Source of the DNA: a virus
Length of the DNA stretch: 29,756 nt
Reading direction: 5' to 3' (one strand)
Virus record (IMG/VR): IMGVR_UViG_3300048586_000321
Span: 1 to 29,756 of that record
Below the pieces are notes generated by a model. The model saw only the letters and a program-made list of their open reading frames with translations. It searched no databases and had not been told where the DNA came from. This document shows, in pieces, positions 21,323 through 28,522 of this stretch (its first letter is position 1; every line of letters begins with the position of its first letter). The position numbers and the translations under genes were made by a program.

Positions 21323-21351
21323 TTGACCTAGCGCGCCCGAGCGCCGACCAT
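21323..21351 (+). promoter_or_regulatory. Leaderless promoter with -35 and -10
   Basis: TTGACC (21323-21328), one base from the TTGACA consensus, is separated by exactly 17 bases from GACCAT (21346-21351), which lies seven bases before ATG 21359. The good -35 may make up for the G at the first position of the -10. This is the best two-box promoter in the window. Confidence 0.65.
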
Positions 21352-21358
21352 GGTGGGC

Positions 21359-21592
21359 ATGGCCCTCGACCGCATCCTCGTCGCCCAGTCCGCCCGCCGG
21401 CGGCTCTCGGCGCGCGCCGATGCGCTTGCCATCGAGGCGGCCGAGCTCGCCGATGGCGGCCGCCGGGTCGAGGCGGAGGAGCTCGCCCGGGCCGGCATGG
21501 CGGCCGAGCTCGCCATCGGGCTCGCGCTCGACGCCGAGGTCGAGGCGACGGTCGACGACCTCCTCGCCCGCGCCGGTACTTGCGTCCGCTAG
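21359..21592 (+). CDS. Small helical protein of unknown function
   Basis: 77 residues from ATG 21359; an in-frame ATG at 21350 would add three residues, but the promoter spacing fits 21359. Nearly all helix, rich in Ala, Leu, Arg and Glu (RILVAQSARRRLSARADAL; RRVEAEELARAGMAAELAIG). No motif. Its codons (GCG, GAGGCG) are slightly less C-biased than in neighbours. Confidence 0.65.
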   Translation: MALDRILVAQSARRRLSARADALAIEAAELADGGRRVEAEELARAGMAAELAIGLALDAEVEATVDDLLARAGTCVR

Positions 21593-21608
21593 CCCCACGG
21601 GCTAGCGT
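21580..21608 (+). promoter_or_regulatory. Leaderless promoter before GTG 21616
   Basis: TAGCGT (21603-21608) is seven bases from GTG 21616, and TTGCGT (21580-21585) lies 17 bases upstream as a half-matching -35. No Shine-Dalgarno sequence is present. Confidence 0.6.
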
Positions 21609-21615
21609 TCTCCTC

Positions 21616-21879
21616 GTGACCACCGCACCCGCCACCACCGCCATCGAGCTCGACGCCGACCTCCTCTCGCTCGGCGATGTCGTCCGGTTCCCCGGCGAGC
21701 GCCGCCGCTACCGCATCGGCCGCATCCGCCGCTACGCCCTCATCCCCACCCGGGCCCAGGAGGCGGACCTCCCCACCGACGACCGGGCCCGCATCGACCT
21801 CGACCTCTACCCGGTCTCCCGTGGCGGCTCGTCCGACCGCCGCACCGTCCGCCCCACCGACCGCGTCCTCACCTACTGA
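21616..21879 (+). CDS. Small beta-rich protein of unknown function
   Basis: 87 residues from GTG, placed by the leaderless promoter. LLSLGDVVRFPGERRRYRIG followed by RIRRYALIP has the GDxVxF strand pattern of small SH3-like barrels, and the end is basic (SSDRRTVRPTDRVLTY). It may bind nucleic acid. It ends 17 bases before the next ATG. Confidence 0.7.
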   Translation: MTTAPATTAIELDADLLSLGDVVRFPGERRRYRIGRIRRYALIPTRAQEADLPTDDRARIDLDLYPVSRGGSSDRRTVRPTDRVLTY

Positions 21880-21896
21880 GCCCCAGGAGCCCCAGC

Positions 21897-22688
21897 ATGA
21901 CCACCACCACCCTCGCCACCGCCGCCGTCGCCATCGTCGACGCCCTCGCCGACAACGACCACCGGGCCCGCCTCGGCGACGCCCTCGACGCCTACCGCAC
22001 CGCCCGAGGGCTCAAGGCCGGCGACCGGGTCACCGTCCCCACCGACACCGTCCGCGCATCCCGCTCCGCCTGGGGCGCCCGCATCTACGGCGAGGTCGTC
22101 GTCGGCGCCCGAGGCGGCATCACCGTCCGAGCGTTCTACGACGGGTCCGAGTGGGCCGTCCCCGCCGGCCGGCTCGACGAGGTCGAGGTCCGCGCCGACC
22201 TCCTCATCGCCGAGGCCGAGGAGCTCGCCCCCATCGCCATCGCCGACCTCGACGCCGGCACCGACGCCCCGGTCGTCCTCGTCCCGTGCGGCGCCGCCAA
22301 GCTCGACCACCGGGCCCCCGCCGGCGAGCTCTACGTCGGCTCGCTCCACCGCTCCGCCCGCCGGGCCGCCGACCGCTACGCCGCCGAGCTCGGCGCCACC
22401 GTGCTCATCCTCTCGGCCGCTCACGGGCTCGTCGCCCTCGACGCCGAGCTCGACCCCTACGACGTCACCATCGGCGACGCCGGCGCCATCACCGCCGAGG
22501 AGCTCGCCGCCCAGGCCGCCGAGCTCGGCATCACCCGGGCCGTCGTGCTCGGCTCCGCCGGCTACGTCGCCCTCGCCCGCTCCGCCGGCATCGACGTCGA
22601 GGCGCCGCTCGCCGGCTCCCCGGGTCTGTTCGCCATGCGCGGCCGCCTCCGCGCCCTCGCCGTCGGCGAGCTCCCGCTCGCCGCATGA
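21897..22688 (+). CDS. DUF6884-like protein with SH3-like N-terminus
   Basis: 263 residues with CCCCAGGAG seven bases before ATG. The N-terminal third has KAGDRVTVPTD and VVVGARGGITVRAFYDG, a small barrel pattern. From about residue 122 it matches the DUF6884 type: VVLVPCGAAKLDHRAPAGEL, YVGSLHRSARRAADRYA, VLILSAAHGLVALDAELDPY. This family is widespread in phages and actinobacteria; the conserved Cys, Lys, His and PYD residues suggest an enzyme, but its reaction is not established to my knowledge. The fusion with the barrel is notable. Its stop overlaps a possible upstream start of the next gene. Confidence 0.75.
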   Translation: MTTTTLATAAVAIVDALADNDHRARLGDALDAYRTARGLKAGDRVTVPTDTVRASRSAWGARIYGEVVVGARGGITVRAFYDGSEWAVPAGRLDEVEVRADLLIAEAEELAPIAIADLDAGTDAPVVLVPCGAAKLDHRAPAGELYVGSLHRSARRAADRYAAELGATVLILSAAHGLVALDAELDPYDVTIGDAGAITAEELAAQAAELGITRAVVLGSAGYVALARSAGIDVEAPLAGSPGLFAMRGRLRALAVGELPLAA

Positions 22689-22723
22689 CCACCACCAACC
22701 CAACACCCCAGGAGACACCGACC

Positions 22724-23320
22724 ATGACCAGCACCCCAGCCCCCACCGAGCTCATCCCCGACCCCGGCCGGCGCCGCCTCCGCCTCGCCTGCCCCGACGG
22801 CGACCTCACGAGCATCATGCCCCGGGCCAACGCCGACCGGCTCGCGGCCCGCACCGGCGCCGACCTCGACGACCTCAACGACGTCGAGGTCGCCGAGTGC
22901 GTCGCCCTCGCCATCGAGGTCGCCGCCGCCCAGGCCGCCGGCGCACCCGCCGACGTCGAGCTCGTCACGGTCCGCCCGGTCGTCCTCCCGCCCATCGAGG
23001 ACGGCGCCGACCCCGAGGTCGTCGTCGCCGGCGTCATCGCCCTCGGCATCTACGGCGCCACCTCGGGCGAGCTCCTCGCCGCCGCCACCATTGACGCCCG
23101 GGCGGCCCTCGACGTCTACGTCCGAGGCTCGGCCGACCACCGAGGCCCCGAGCTCTCGCTCGACCTCGACGACGAGCGGTTCGCCGAGCTCGTCGGCGAG
23201 CTCATGGTCCGGCTCATCGTCCGGCCCGCCGGCGCCGCCAGCCTCGCCGGCCGCATGCTCCGCGTCGCCGCCGGCGACGAGCTCGCCACCTCGGTCGCCG
23301 AGGAGCTCGCCCGCCGATAG
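22724..23320 (+). CDS. Protein of unknown function
   Basis: 198 residues from ATG 22724, nine bases after CCCCAGGAG. An in-frame ATG at 22685 overlaps the previous stop (ATGA) and would add 13 residues; I prefer the start with the box. It is mixed alpha/beta and acidic: an N-terminal strand region (RRRLRLACPDGDLTSIM), a helix with DDLNDVEVAECVALAIEVAA, and a helical C-terminus (ERFAELVGELMVRLIV). No family recognised. It is the last gene before a hairpin terminator. Confidence 0.7.
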   Translation: MTSTPAPTELIPDPGRRRLRLACPDGDLTSIMPRANADRLAARTGADLDDLNDVEVAECVALAIEVAAAQAAGAPADVELVTVRPVVLPPIEDGADPEVVVAGVIALGIYGATSGELLAAATIDARAALDVYVRGSADHRGPELSLDLDDERFAELVGELMVRLIVRPAGAASLAGRMLRVAAGDELATSVAEELARR

Positions 23321-23345
23321 CCCCACCCCACCTAGCACCCCACCA

Positions 23346-23379
23346 CGGGCCCGGCCGACACCCTCCTCGGCCGGGCCCG
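23346..23379 (+). terminator. Perfect 13-bp hairpin upstream of the portal gene
   Basis: CGGGCCCGGCCGA (23346-23358) and TCGGCCGGGCCCG (23367-23379) form a perfect 13-bp stem with an 8-base loop. No T tract follows. It lies 25 bases after the last accessory gene and 10 bases before the portal -10 box, so it probably ends the upstream transcript and separates it from the head operon. Its right arm occupies the -35 position of that promoter. Confidence 0.7.
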
Positions 23380-23389
23380 CTCGCGCCCC

Positions 23390-23395
23390 TACCAT
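23390..23395 (+). promoter_or_regulatory. Leaderless promoter of the portal gene
   Basis: TACCAT lies seven bases before ATG 23403, with no Shine-Dalgarno sequence between. The -35 region is inside the terminator hairpin arm and has no consensus. Confidence 0.65.
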
Positions 23396-23402
23396 GGCGC
23401 CC

Positions 23403-25082
23403 ATGCCACCCCTCGCGCCGCCCCCGACCAACGAGCTCGGCGCCCCCGGCATCGTGTCGTTCGCCGGCTACGTCGACACCTGGGAGGAGACCCCCGAGCT
23501 CCGGTTCCCGTTCGCCGTGCGCGTGTACGACCGCATGCGCCGCACCGACGCGCAGATCGACGCCGTCCTCCGGGCCGTCGACCTCCCCATCCGCCGGACC
23601 GGTTGGTCCCTCTCGACCGACGGCGTCGACCCCCGGGTCGCCGCGTTCGTCCGCGACGAGCTCGGGCTCGACCTCGACCGCACCGCCGCCGCCCGCCGCC
23701 GGCGCCGCCGTCAAGGCATCGTGTGGGCCGACGTCCTCCGGCATGCGCTCCTCGCCCGCCCGCTCGGATTCATGCCACTAGAGCAGGTCTACGAGGTCGG
23801 CCCGCCCGGGCCCGGGCAGGAGAGCTACGGGCTCCCCCGCCTCACCGCGCACGTCCGCAAGCTCGCCCCGCGCATGCCCCGGAGCGTCACCGCCATCGAC
23901 ATCGCCGACGACGGTGGGCTCACCGCCATCCGCCAGCACGTCGCCCGGCAGGACCGGCCCACCGATGAGGTCATCATCCCGGCCGACCGGCTCGTCATGT
24001 TCGTCAACGAGCGCGAGGGCGCCGACTGGACCGGCCGCTCCTGTCTCCGCTCGTCCTATGGGCATTGGCTCATCAAGACCCAACTACTCAAGCTCGGGCC
24101 CGTCATCGCCGAGCGCAACGGCATGGGCATCCCCGTCGTCACGTTCTCCAACGGGCAGGACCGCAACGAGGCCCTCGACATCGCCACCAAGCTCCGCGCC
24201 GGCGAGACCGCCGGCGTCGCGCTCCCCGAGGGCATGGCGCTCTCGCTCGTCGGCGTCGAGGGCTCGCTCCGCGACGAGCTCCCCCTCCTCAAGTACCACG
24301 ACGAGGCCATCGGCCGGGCCGCGCTCGCCATGGTCCTCAACCTGGGCCACGACAACGGCGCCCGCTCGCTCGGCGACACCTTCCTCGACCTGTTCCTCCT
24401 GTCCGAGCAAGCCACCATCGTCGACATCGAGGACACCGTCACCGAGTACGTCATCCGCGACCTCGTCGAGCTCAACTACGGCGAGGACGAGCCCTACCCG
24501 GTGCTCAAGGCCGACGAGCTCGCCGCCGACGCCGCCCCCACCGCCGAGGCCCTCAAGTCGCTCGCCGACGCCGGGCTCCTCGACGGCGACCCCGAGCTCA
24601 AGGCCGACGTCCGCCGCCGGTTCCGGCTCCCCGCCCCAGCGGTCGCCGACGCCCCCCAGGACGCCCCCACGCCGGCGCCGACCGACCCGGCCGGGCCCGA
24701 GCCCATCCGAGAGCTCCCCGCCGGCTCCGCCGCCCCCGGCATGACGGCCGACGAGCTCCTCAAGCTCGTCAACGCCGCCGCCGCGCTCATCCGCTCCGGG
24801 TTCTCCCCCGACAAGGCGCTCACCGCCGTCGGGCTCGACCCCATCGAGCACCTCGGGCTCCTCCCCGTCACCGTGCAGAAGCCCGAGCAACCCGTCGCCG
24901 GGCTCTCCGCCGCGTCCGAGCCCACCGCCCTCGACGTCGCCCGGGCGCTCGCATGGGCCACCGAGGCGCTCGCCACCCCGGCCCCGCCGGCGCGCATGAG
25001 CTCGCCCGCCGCCCGGGCCCAGCGCGCCGCCGAGCTCGCCGCCCGGGCCGCGGCGCTCGCCGGCGCCACCGTCGACGAGTAG
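23403..25082 (+). CDS. Portal protein, DUF935/Mu gp29-like
   Basis: 559 residues. The portal is the ring at the capsid vertex through which DNA enters. Features: ELRFPFAVRVYDRMRRTDAQIDAVLRAVDLPIRRTGWSL at the N-terminus is the typical start of portals that count off crown and stem; then MPLEQVY, the strand IIPADRLVMFVNEREGADWTGRSCLR, and the long helix NGMGIPVVTFSNG to TFLDLFLLSEQATI. The C-terminal 130 residues are Ala/Pro-rich, acidic and then Ala/Arg-rich, longer than usual. Gene order portal, Mu F-like, small genes, Mu I-like protease follows the Mu arrangement and supports the call. It starts from a leaderless promoter. Confidence 0.85.
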   Translation: MPPLAPPPTNELGAPGIVSFAGYVDTWEETPELRFPFAVRVYDRMRRTDAQIDAVLRAVDLPIRRTGWSLSTDGVDPRVAAFVRDELGLDLDRTAAARRRRRRQGIVWADVLRHALLARPLGFMPLEQVYEVGPPGPGQESYGLPRLTAHVRKLAPRMPRSVTAIDIADDGGLTAIRQHVARQDRPTDEVIIPADRLVMFVNEREGADWTGRSCLRSSYGHWLIKTQLLKLGPVIAERNGMGIPVVTFSNGQDRNEALDIATKLRAGETAGVALPEGMALSLVGVEGSLRDELPLLKYHDEAIGRAALAMVLNLGHDNGARSLGDTFLDLFLLSEQATIVDIEDTVTEYVIRDLVELNYGEDEPYPVLKADELAADAAPTAEALKSLADAGLLDGDPELKADVRRRFRLPAPAVADAPQDAPTPAPTDPAGPEPIRELPAGSAAPGMTADELLKLVNAAAALIRSGFSPDKALTAVGLDPIEHLGLLPVTVQKPEQPVAGLSAASEPTALDVARALAWATEALATPAPPARMSSPAARAQRAAELAARAAALAGATVDE

Positions 25083-25094
25083 ACCGGGCCGCCC

Positions 25095-27509
25095 ATGCCG
25101 GCGCACCACCACGACCACGAGCTCGACGACATCGAGGGCGAGCTCGCCGACGCCGAGCTCGACGCCATCGAGCTCGCGCTCGACATCGAGGCCGGGCTCG
25201 TCCCCGCCTGGGCCCGACGAGCTCTCTACCCCCACGAGCGCCGCGCCGGCGTCAACTTCGCGCTCCTCGACGACGCCGTCGTCACCCGCGTCGACCGCAT
25301 CACCGAGCTCATGCGCGACCACCGCGCCACCATCGCCGACACCATCGACACCAAGCTCGACGCCGCCACCACGCCCGACGAGCTCGGCGACCTCATCACC
25401 GGGCTCGCCGACCCGGCCCGGCCCATCACCGCCGACGTCCCCCGCTACCGCGAGCTCACCGACGAGCTCGCCACCCGCATCGAGGTCGAGCTCATCGGCT
25501 CGCACCTCGACGGTCTCGACGCCGTCGCCGGCGAGGCCCGGGCCCAAGGCATCCCCACCGCCTACATCGACGCCGCCCGCGCCGGCGCCCTCGCCCCCGA
25601 CGTCACCGGCCGCTACCGGGCCACCGGCCGCCGGCTCGCCGACGTCCCCGCCCGCATCGTCATCGCCGCCGTCGAGGGCGCACGCGTCCCCGTCTACGCC
25701 CAAGACGTCGACCGCTCCCGCGCCGACGTCGCCCGCGCCGCCCGCGAGAGCCGCGCCGCCGGGCTCGACGAGGAGGGCCGCACCGCCGCCCAACAGGCCC
25801 AGGCATCGGGCCGGGCCCAGGCCGCCGAGCTCCTCCCCGCCGCCGCGTACTACTACGCGTCCGAGCTCCTCGACCGGAACACCTGCGGGCCCTGTTCGCT
25901 CGTCGACGGACGCGAGTACCGCACCCTCGCCGACGCCCGCGTCGACTACCCCGACGGGCTCTACCGCTTGTGCGCCGGCGGCCCCCGATGCCGCGGCACC
26001 CTCGTCACCGTGTGGGATTCCGAGGCCGCACCGACCCCGCCCTCGACCCCGCCCCGCTCCGGGCCCGCCACCCCAGCCCCGCCCACCGGCGGCCCCGAGC
26101 TCGTCACCGTCGCGCTCCCCAACGGCGCCGGCATCAACAAGCTCGACGTCCTCGCCGCCTACCCCGGAGCGGTCACCGCCGCCGACCTTGAGGGCGCCCG
26201 GTTCGCCATCACCGGCGGCGCGATCCATGGCACCGACGTCTACGACACCGTCGGCACCTTCCACCGCGGCCGGCTCATCACCGTCGAGCGGTCCCGGCCC
26301 GGGCGCAACCCGCTCACCCCCGAGGACATCGACGCCCGCATCGACGCCCTCGCCGGCTGGACCGACACCGTCCCCGACCGCCTCACCGGGTCGGTCGAGA
26401 CCGTCCATAGCTCGCTAGGTGTCTCCTCGCATTGGGGGAGCTCCGCCGCGGCCACGAGCAACGGGCCCGAAATCGTCGTGTGGTCCGACTGGACCGGCCG
26501 CGACGAGCTCGCCACCCTCATCGAGCTCCTCGACCACGAGAGCGGCCATAGCTCAATCGCCTACCTCAACGAGTCGCTCAAGGTCCTCACCACCGGCCGC
26601 CCCGGTGGGCTCTACCGGTCGCTCACCGAGGCCGACGCCCGGCGGCTCATCGCCGACATCGCCGGCCGCGACGTCGTCCCCGAGGTCGACAAGTTCGGCC
26701 GGCTCATCGGGTTCCGCGAGTACCGCCCCGACGCCCCGCCACCGCTTGAGCTCATCGACGCGCGCCGCACCGTGACGAGCCCGCCCGAGCTCGACAAGAT
26801 CATCGAGCGCATGCTCGGCGACGGCATCCCCCGGGCCGAGCACGTCGACCGCATCGAGCCCTACATCGAGGAGGCGGCCAACAAGCTCATCGCCGAGCGC
26901 GACGCCCTGCGCGGCCGCCTCATCCCCGACGACGAGCTCAACGACAACGAGCGGGCCCTCATCGACCTCGGCATCGGCAACCGCACCACGCCCGGCGCCG
27001 GCTGGAACGACGCCACCATCGCCGACGGCAAGCGGCTCGCCACCGTCGCGCCCATCGAGGAGGAGCTCGTCAAGCGCGCCACCGGGTCGCGCATCCTGGC
27101 CCGGTTCCCCCGCCGGCTCACCGAGGACGACAAGGCCGAGGAGCTCGACAAGGTCCTCAAGGCCATCAAGGCGCTCCGCCGCGCCGACAAGCGCGACGCC
27201 ATGAGGCTCGCCGGGTTCACCGAGACCGGCCGCCCCGACGGCTCGTTCGCCATCCGCACCGAGGGCTCGGGCTCATGGACCGACACCAACGGCAACCGCA
27301 AGCGCCGATGGGCCGTCACCGACTACGGCGCGTCGCACGACGCCGGCGTCGAGGATTGGGCCGAGTCGGTCCGGCTCTACCTACGAGACCAGCGCGACGG
27401 CGAGCTCGGCGCGTCGCGCTACCACGGCGACCGGCTCCGGTTCGGCGACCTGTTCCCCTCTCGGGTCCGCATCCTCGACGCCCTCTACGGGCCCGGCGGC
27501 CCGGCATGA
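25095..27509 (+). CDS. Mu F-like head protein fused to a zinc-metallopeptidase-like domain
   Basis: 804 residues, about twice a plain Mu F protein. Residues 1-305 are helical and end with the Mu F signature: RNTCGPCSLVDGREYRTLA (Cys264, Cys267) and LYRLCAGGPRCRGTLVTV. A Pro-rich linker (about 312-335) leads to a second region. There, ELATLIELLDHESGHSSIAY contains HESGH at 481-485, an HExxH zincin motif with Glu482 as the base, and near the end GVEDWAESVRLYLRDQ (Glu753, Glu757) gives a candidate third zinc ligand, followed by FGDLFPSRVRILDALYG. This E-D-W/F-A-E arrangement recalls lethal-factor-like metallopeptidases. Mu F proteins with C-terminal toxin domains are known in other phages. The domain could be injected with DNA, process head proteins, or act on rivals. 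Confidence 0.82.
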   Translation: MPAHHHDHELDDIEGELADAELDAIELALDIEAGLVPAWARRALYPHERRAGVNFALLDDAVVTRVDRITELMRDHRATIADTIDTKLDAATTPDELGDLITGLADPARPITADVPRYRELTDELATRIEVELIGSHLDGLDAVAGEARAQGIPTAYIDAARAGALAPDVTGRYRATGRRLADVPARIVIAAVEGARVPVYAQDVDRSRADVARAARESRAAGLDEEGRTAAQQAQASGRAQAAELLPAAAYYYASELLDRNTCGPCSLVDGREYRTLADARVDYPDGLYRLCAGGPRCRGTLVTVWDSEAAPTPPSTPPRSGPATPAPPTGGPELVTVALPNGAGINKLDVLAAYPGAVTAADLEGARFAITGGAIHGTDVYDTVGTFHRGRLITVERSRPGRNPLTPEDIDARIDALAGWTDTVPDRLTGSVETVHSSLGVSSHWGSSAAATSNGPEIVVWSDWTGRDELATLIELLDHESGHSSIAYLNESLKVLTTGRPGGLYRSLTEADARRLIADIAGRDVVPEVDKFGRLIGFREYRPDAPPPLELIDARRTVTSPPELDKIIERMLGDGIPRAEHVDRIEPYIEEAANKLIAERDALRGRLIPDDELNDNERALIDLGIGNRTTPGAGWNDATIADGKRLATVAPIEEELVKRATGSRILARFPRRLTEDDKAEELDKVLKAIKALRRADKRDAMRLAGFTETGRPDGSFAIRTEGSGSWTDTNGNRKRRWAVTDYGASHDAGVEDWAESVRLYLRDQRDGELGASRYHGDRLRFGDLFPSRVRILDALYGPGGPA

Positions 27510-27526
27510 GCGTCGGCGCCGGCCGG

Positions 27527-27532
27527 TAGCGT
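27527..27532 (+). promoter_or_regulatory. Leaderless promoter before 27540
   Basis: TAGCGT followed by seven bases and ATG 27540. GGCGCCGGCC (27515-27524) lies two bases upstream as at 15407 and 17405. No Shine-Dalgarno sequence. Confidence 0.65.
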
Positions 27533-27539
27533 CCGCGTC

Positions 27540-27734
27540 ATGGCAGACGACGACCCGCTCACCGAGACCACCGAGCTCGACACCCCGACCGCGCTGGGCT
27601 CGGTCAGGCTCGTCCGGTCCTACACCAACGACGACGGCGAACAGGTCCCCCGGTCCGAGGCGACGCGCTGGGTTGGCTGGGGCTACGACGCCGCCGGCGA
27701 GCTCGTCGAGACCGCACAAGGCCGCATCGGTTAG
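27540..27734 (+). CDS. Small acidic protein of unknown function
   Basis: 64 residues. Acidic start (ADDDPLTETTELD), a strand (GSVRLVRSYTNDDGEQVP) and an aromatic stretch (RWVGWGYDAAGELVE). It has no recognised family. It lies between the Mu F-like gene and the next promoter and has its own leaderless promoter; its TAG stop starts a TAGCCC repeat unit before that promoter. Confidence 0.65.
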   Translation: MADDDPLTETTELDTPTALGSVRLVRSYTNDDGEQVPRSEATRWVGWGYDAAGELVETAQGRIG

Positions 27735-27744
27735 CCCCAGCGGC

Positions 27745-27750
27745 TAGCAT
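27745..27750 (+). promoter_or_regulatory. -10 box before 27798
   Basis: TAGCAT ends six bases before the leader hairpin, so transcription should start on or beside its first base, as at 18597. No -35. Confidence 0.55.
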
Positions 27751-27756
27751 GCCGAC

Positions 27757-27776
27757 GGGCCCGATGACGCGGGCCC
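27757..27776 (+). promoter_or_regulatory. Leader hairpin with ATGACG loop
   Basis: GGGCCCG (27757-27763) pairs perfectly with CGGGCCC (27770-27776) around loop ATGACG. CCCCAGGAG follows at 27782. Here the loop ATG is out of frame with the gene and has no nearby stop, which argues that the loop is conserved as RNA and not as a start codon. Confidence 0.7.
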
Positions 27777-27797
27777 CCCAACCCCAGGAGGACCCCC

Positions 27798-28238
27798 ATG
27801 GCTCGCACCGACCTCGCCATCGCCAAGCGCGACGGCCGCTACCTCGTCGTCATCGACACCGGCCCGGCCGCCGGCATGAGCATCGCCGGCGCCCGGCTCA
27901 AGCGCGACGCCGAGGCCGACGCCGACCGCCTCGCCGGCGAGCCCTGGGCTCACCTCTACCCGACGGTCAAGGCGGCCGCCGAGAGCGACGGCGTCCTCAC
28001 CGCCACCGTCCCCATCGCCGAGCTCCGCATCGAGCGCAACGAGCTCCTCAAGCTCCGGCGCGACAACGAGGCCATGCGCCGCATGCTCGTCGAGCTCAAC
28101 CCGGCCATCGTCGAGCGATGGGGCCAAGGCGGCGCCATGGTCACCGACCGCTACCGCGCCACCGTCAAGGCCGAGGCCGAGGCCAAGCTCCTCGCCGGCG
28201 ACGAGGCCCGCGCCGACCACCTCGGCGGCACCCGATGA
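27798..28238 (+). CDS. Protein of unknown function with coiled-coil region
   Basis: 146 residues, with CCCCAGGAG seven bases before ATG. The N-terminus is a strand pair (GRYLVVIDTGPAAGMSIAG) followed by charged helices; ELRIERNELLKLRRDNEAMRRMLVEL (residues about 75-100) has the heptad spacing of a short coiled coil. Perhaps a dimer. No family recognised. Overlaps the next gene by ATGA. Confidence 0.72.
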   Translation: MARTDLAIAKRDGRYLVVIDTGPAAGMSIAGARLKRDAEADADRLAGEPWAHLYPTVKAAAESDGVLTATVPIAELRIERNELLKLRRDNEAMRRMLVELNPAIVERWGQGGAMVTDRYRATVKAEAEAKLLAGDEARADHLGGTR

Positions 28239-28522
28239 GCGCCGGCCACAACCTCGCCGTCGGCGCCATCGTCGAGCTCGACGGCCGCCGTTGGCTCGTC
28301 CGCCGCACCAACGGCTACGACGGCCGCGGGTTCCGAGTCGCCGGGCGGCTCGTCATCGAGGCCATCGGGCTCGACGACCCCAAGCTCGGCGAGCTCCGCG
28401 AGGTCTCGTCGTCCACCATGTTCCGCAACGTCGACCACCGCGGAGGGCTCGACGCCGCCCGCATCCGCGAGCTCGACCGCGAGCGGCTCGGCCAGCGGCC
28501 CCGCCGGAGGACCGACCGATGA
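28235..28522 (+). CDS. Small SH3-like protein of unknown function
   Basis: 95 residues, ATGA-coupled on both sides. VGAIVELDGRRWLVRRTNGYDGRGFRVAG has the strand pattern of a small KOW/SH3 barrel, followed by a strand and a basic tail (RRRTDR). It may bind nucleic acid or protein; unproven. Confidence 0.68.
   Translation: MSAGHNLAVGAIVELDGRRWLVRRTNGYDGRGFRVAGRLVIEAIGLDDPKLGELREVSSSTMFRNVDHRGGLDAARIRELDRERLGQRPRRRTDR

Noticed and set aside
22685-22723. ATG 22685 as start, coupled to the previous stop
   Set aside because: Possible, but the added residues are Thr/Pro filler and the CCCCAGGAG box points to ATG 22724.
24084-26408. 774-codon open frame on the minus strand, and many other long minus-strand frames
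   Set aside because: They are mirror images of the C-ending codons of real + strand genes, giving Gly/Val/Asp/Glu-rich low-complexity products with no motifs.
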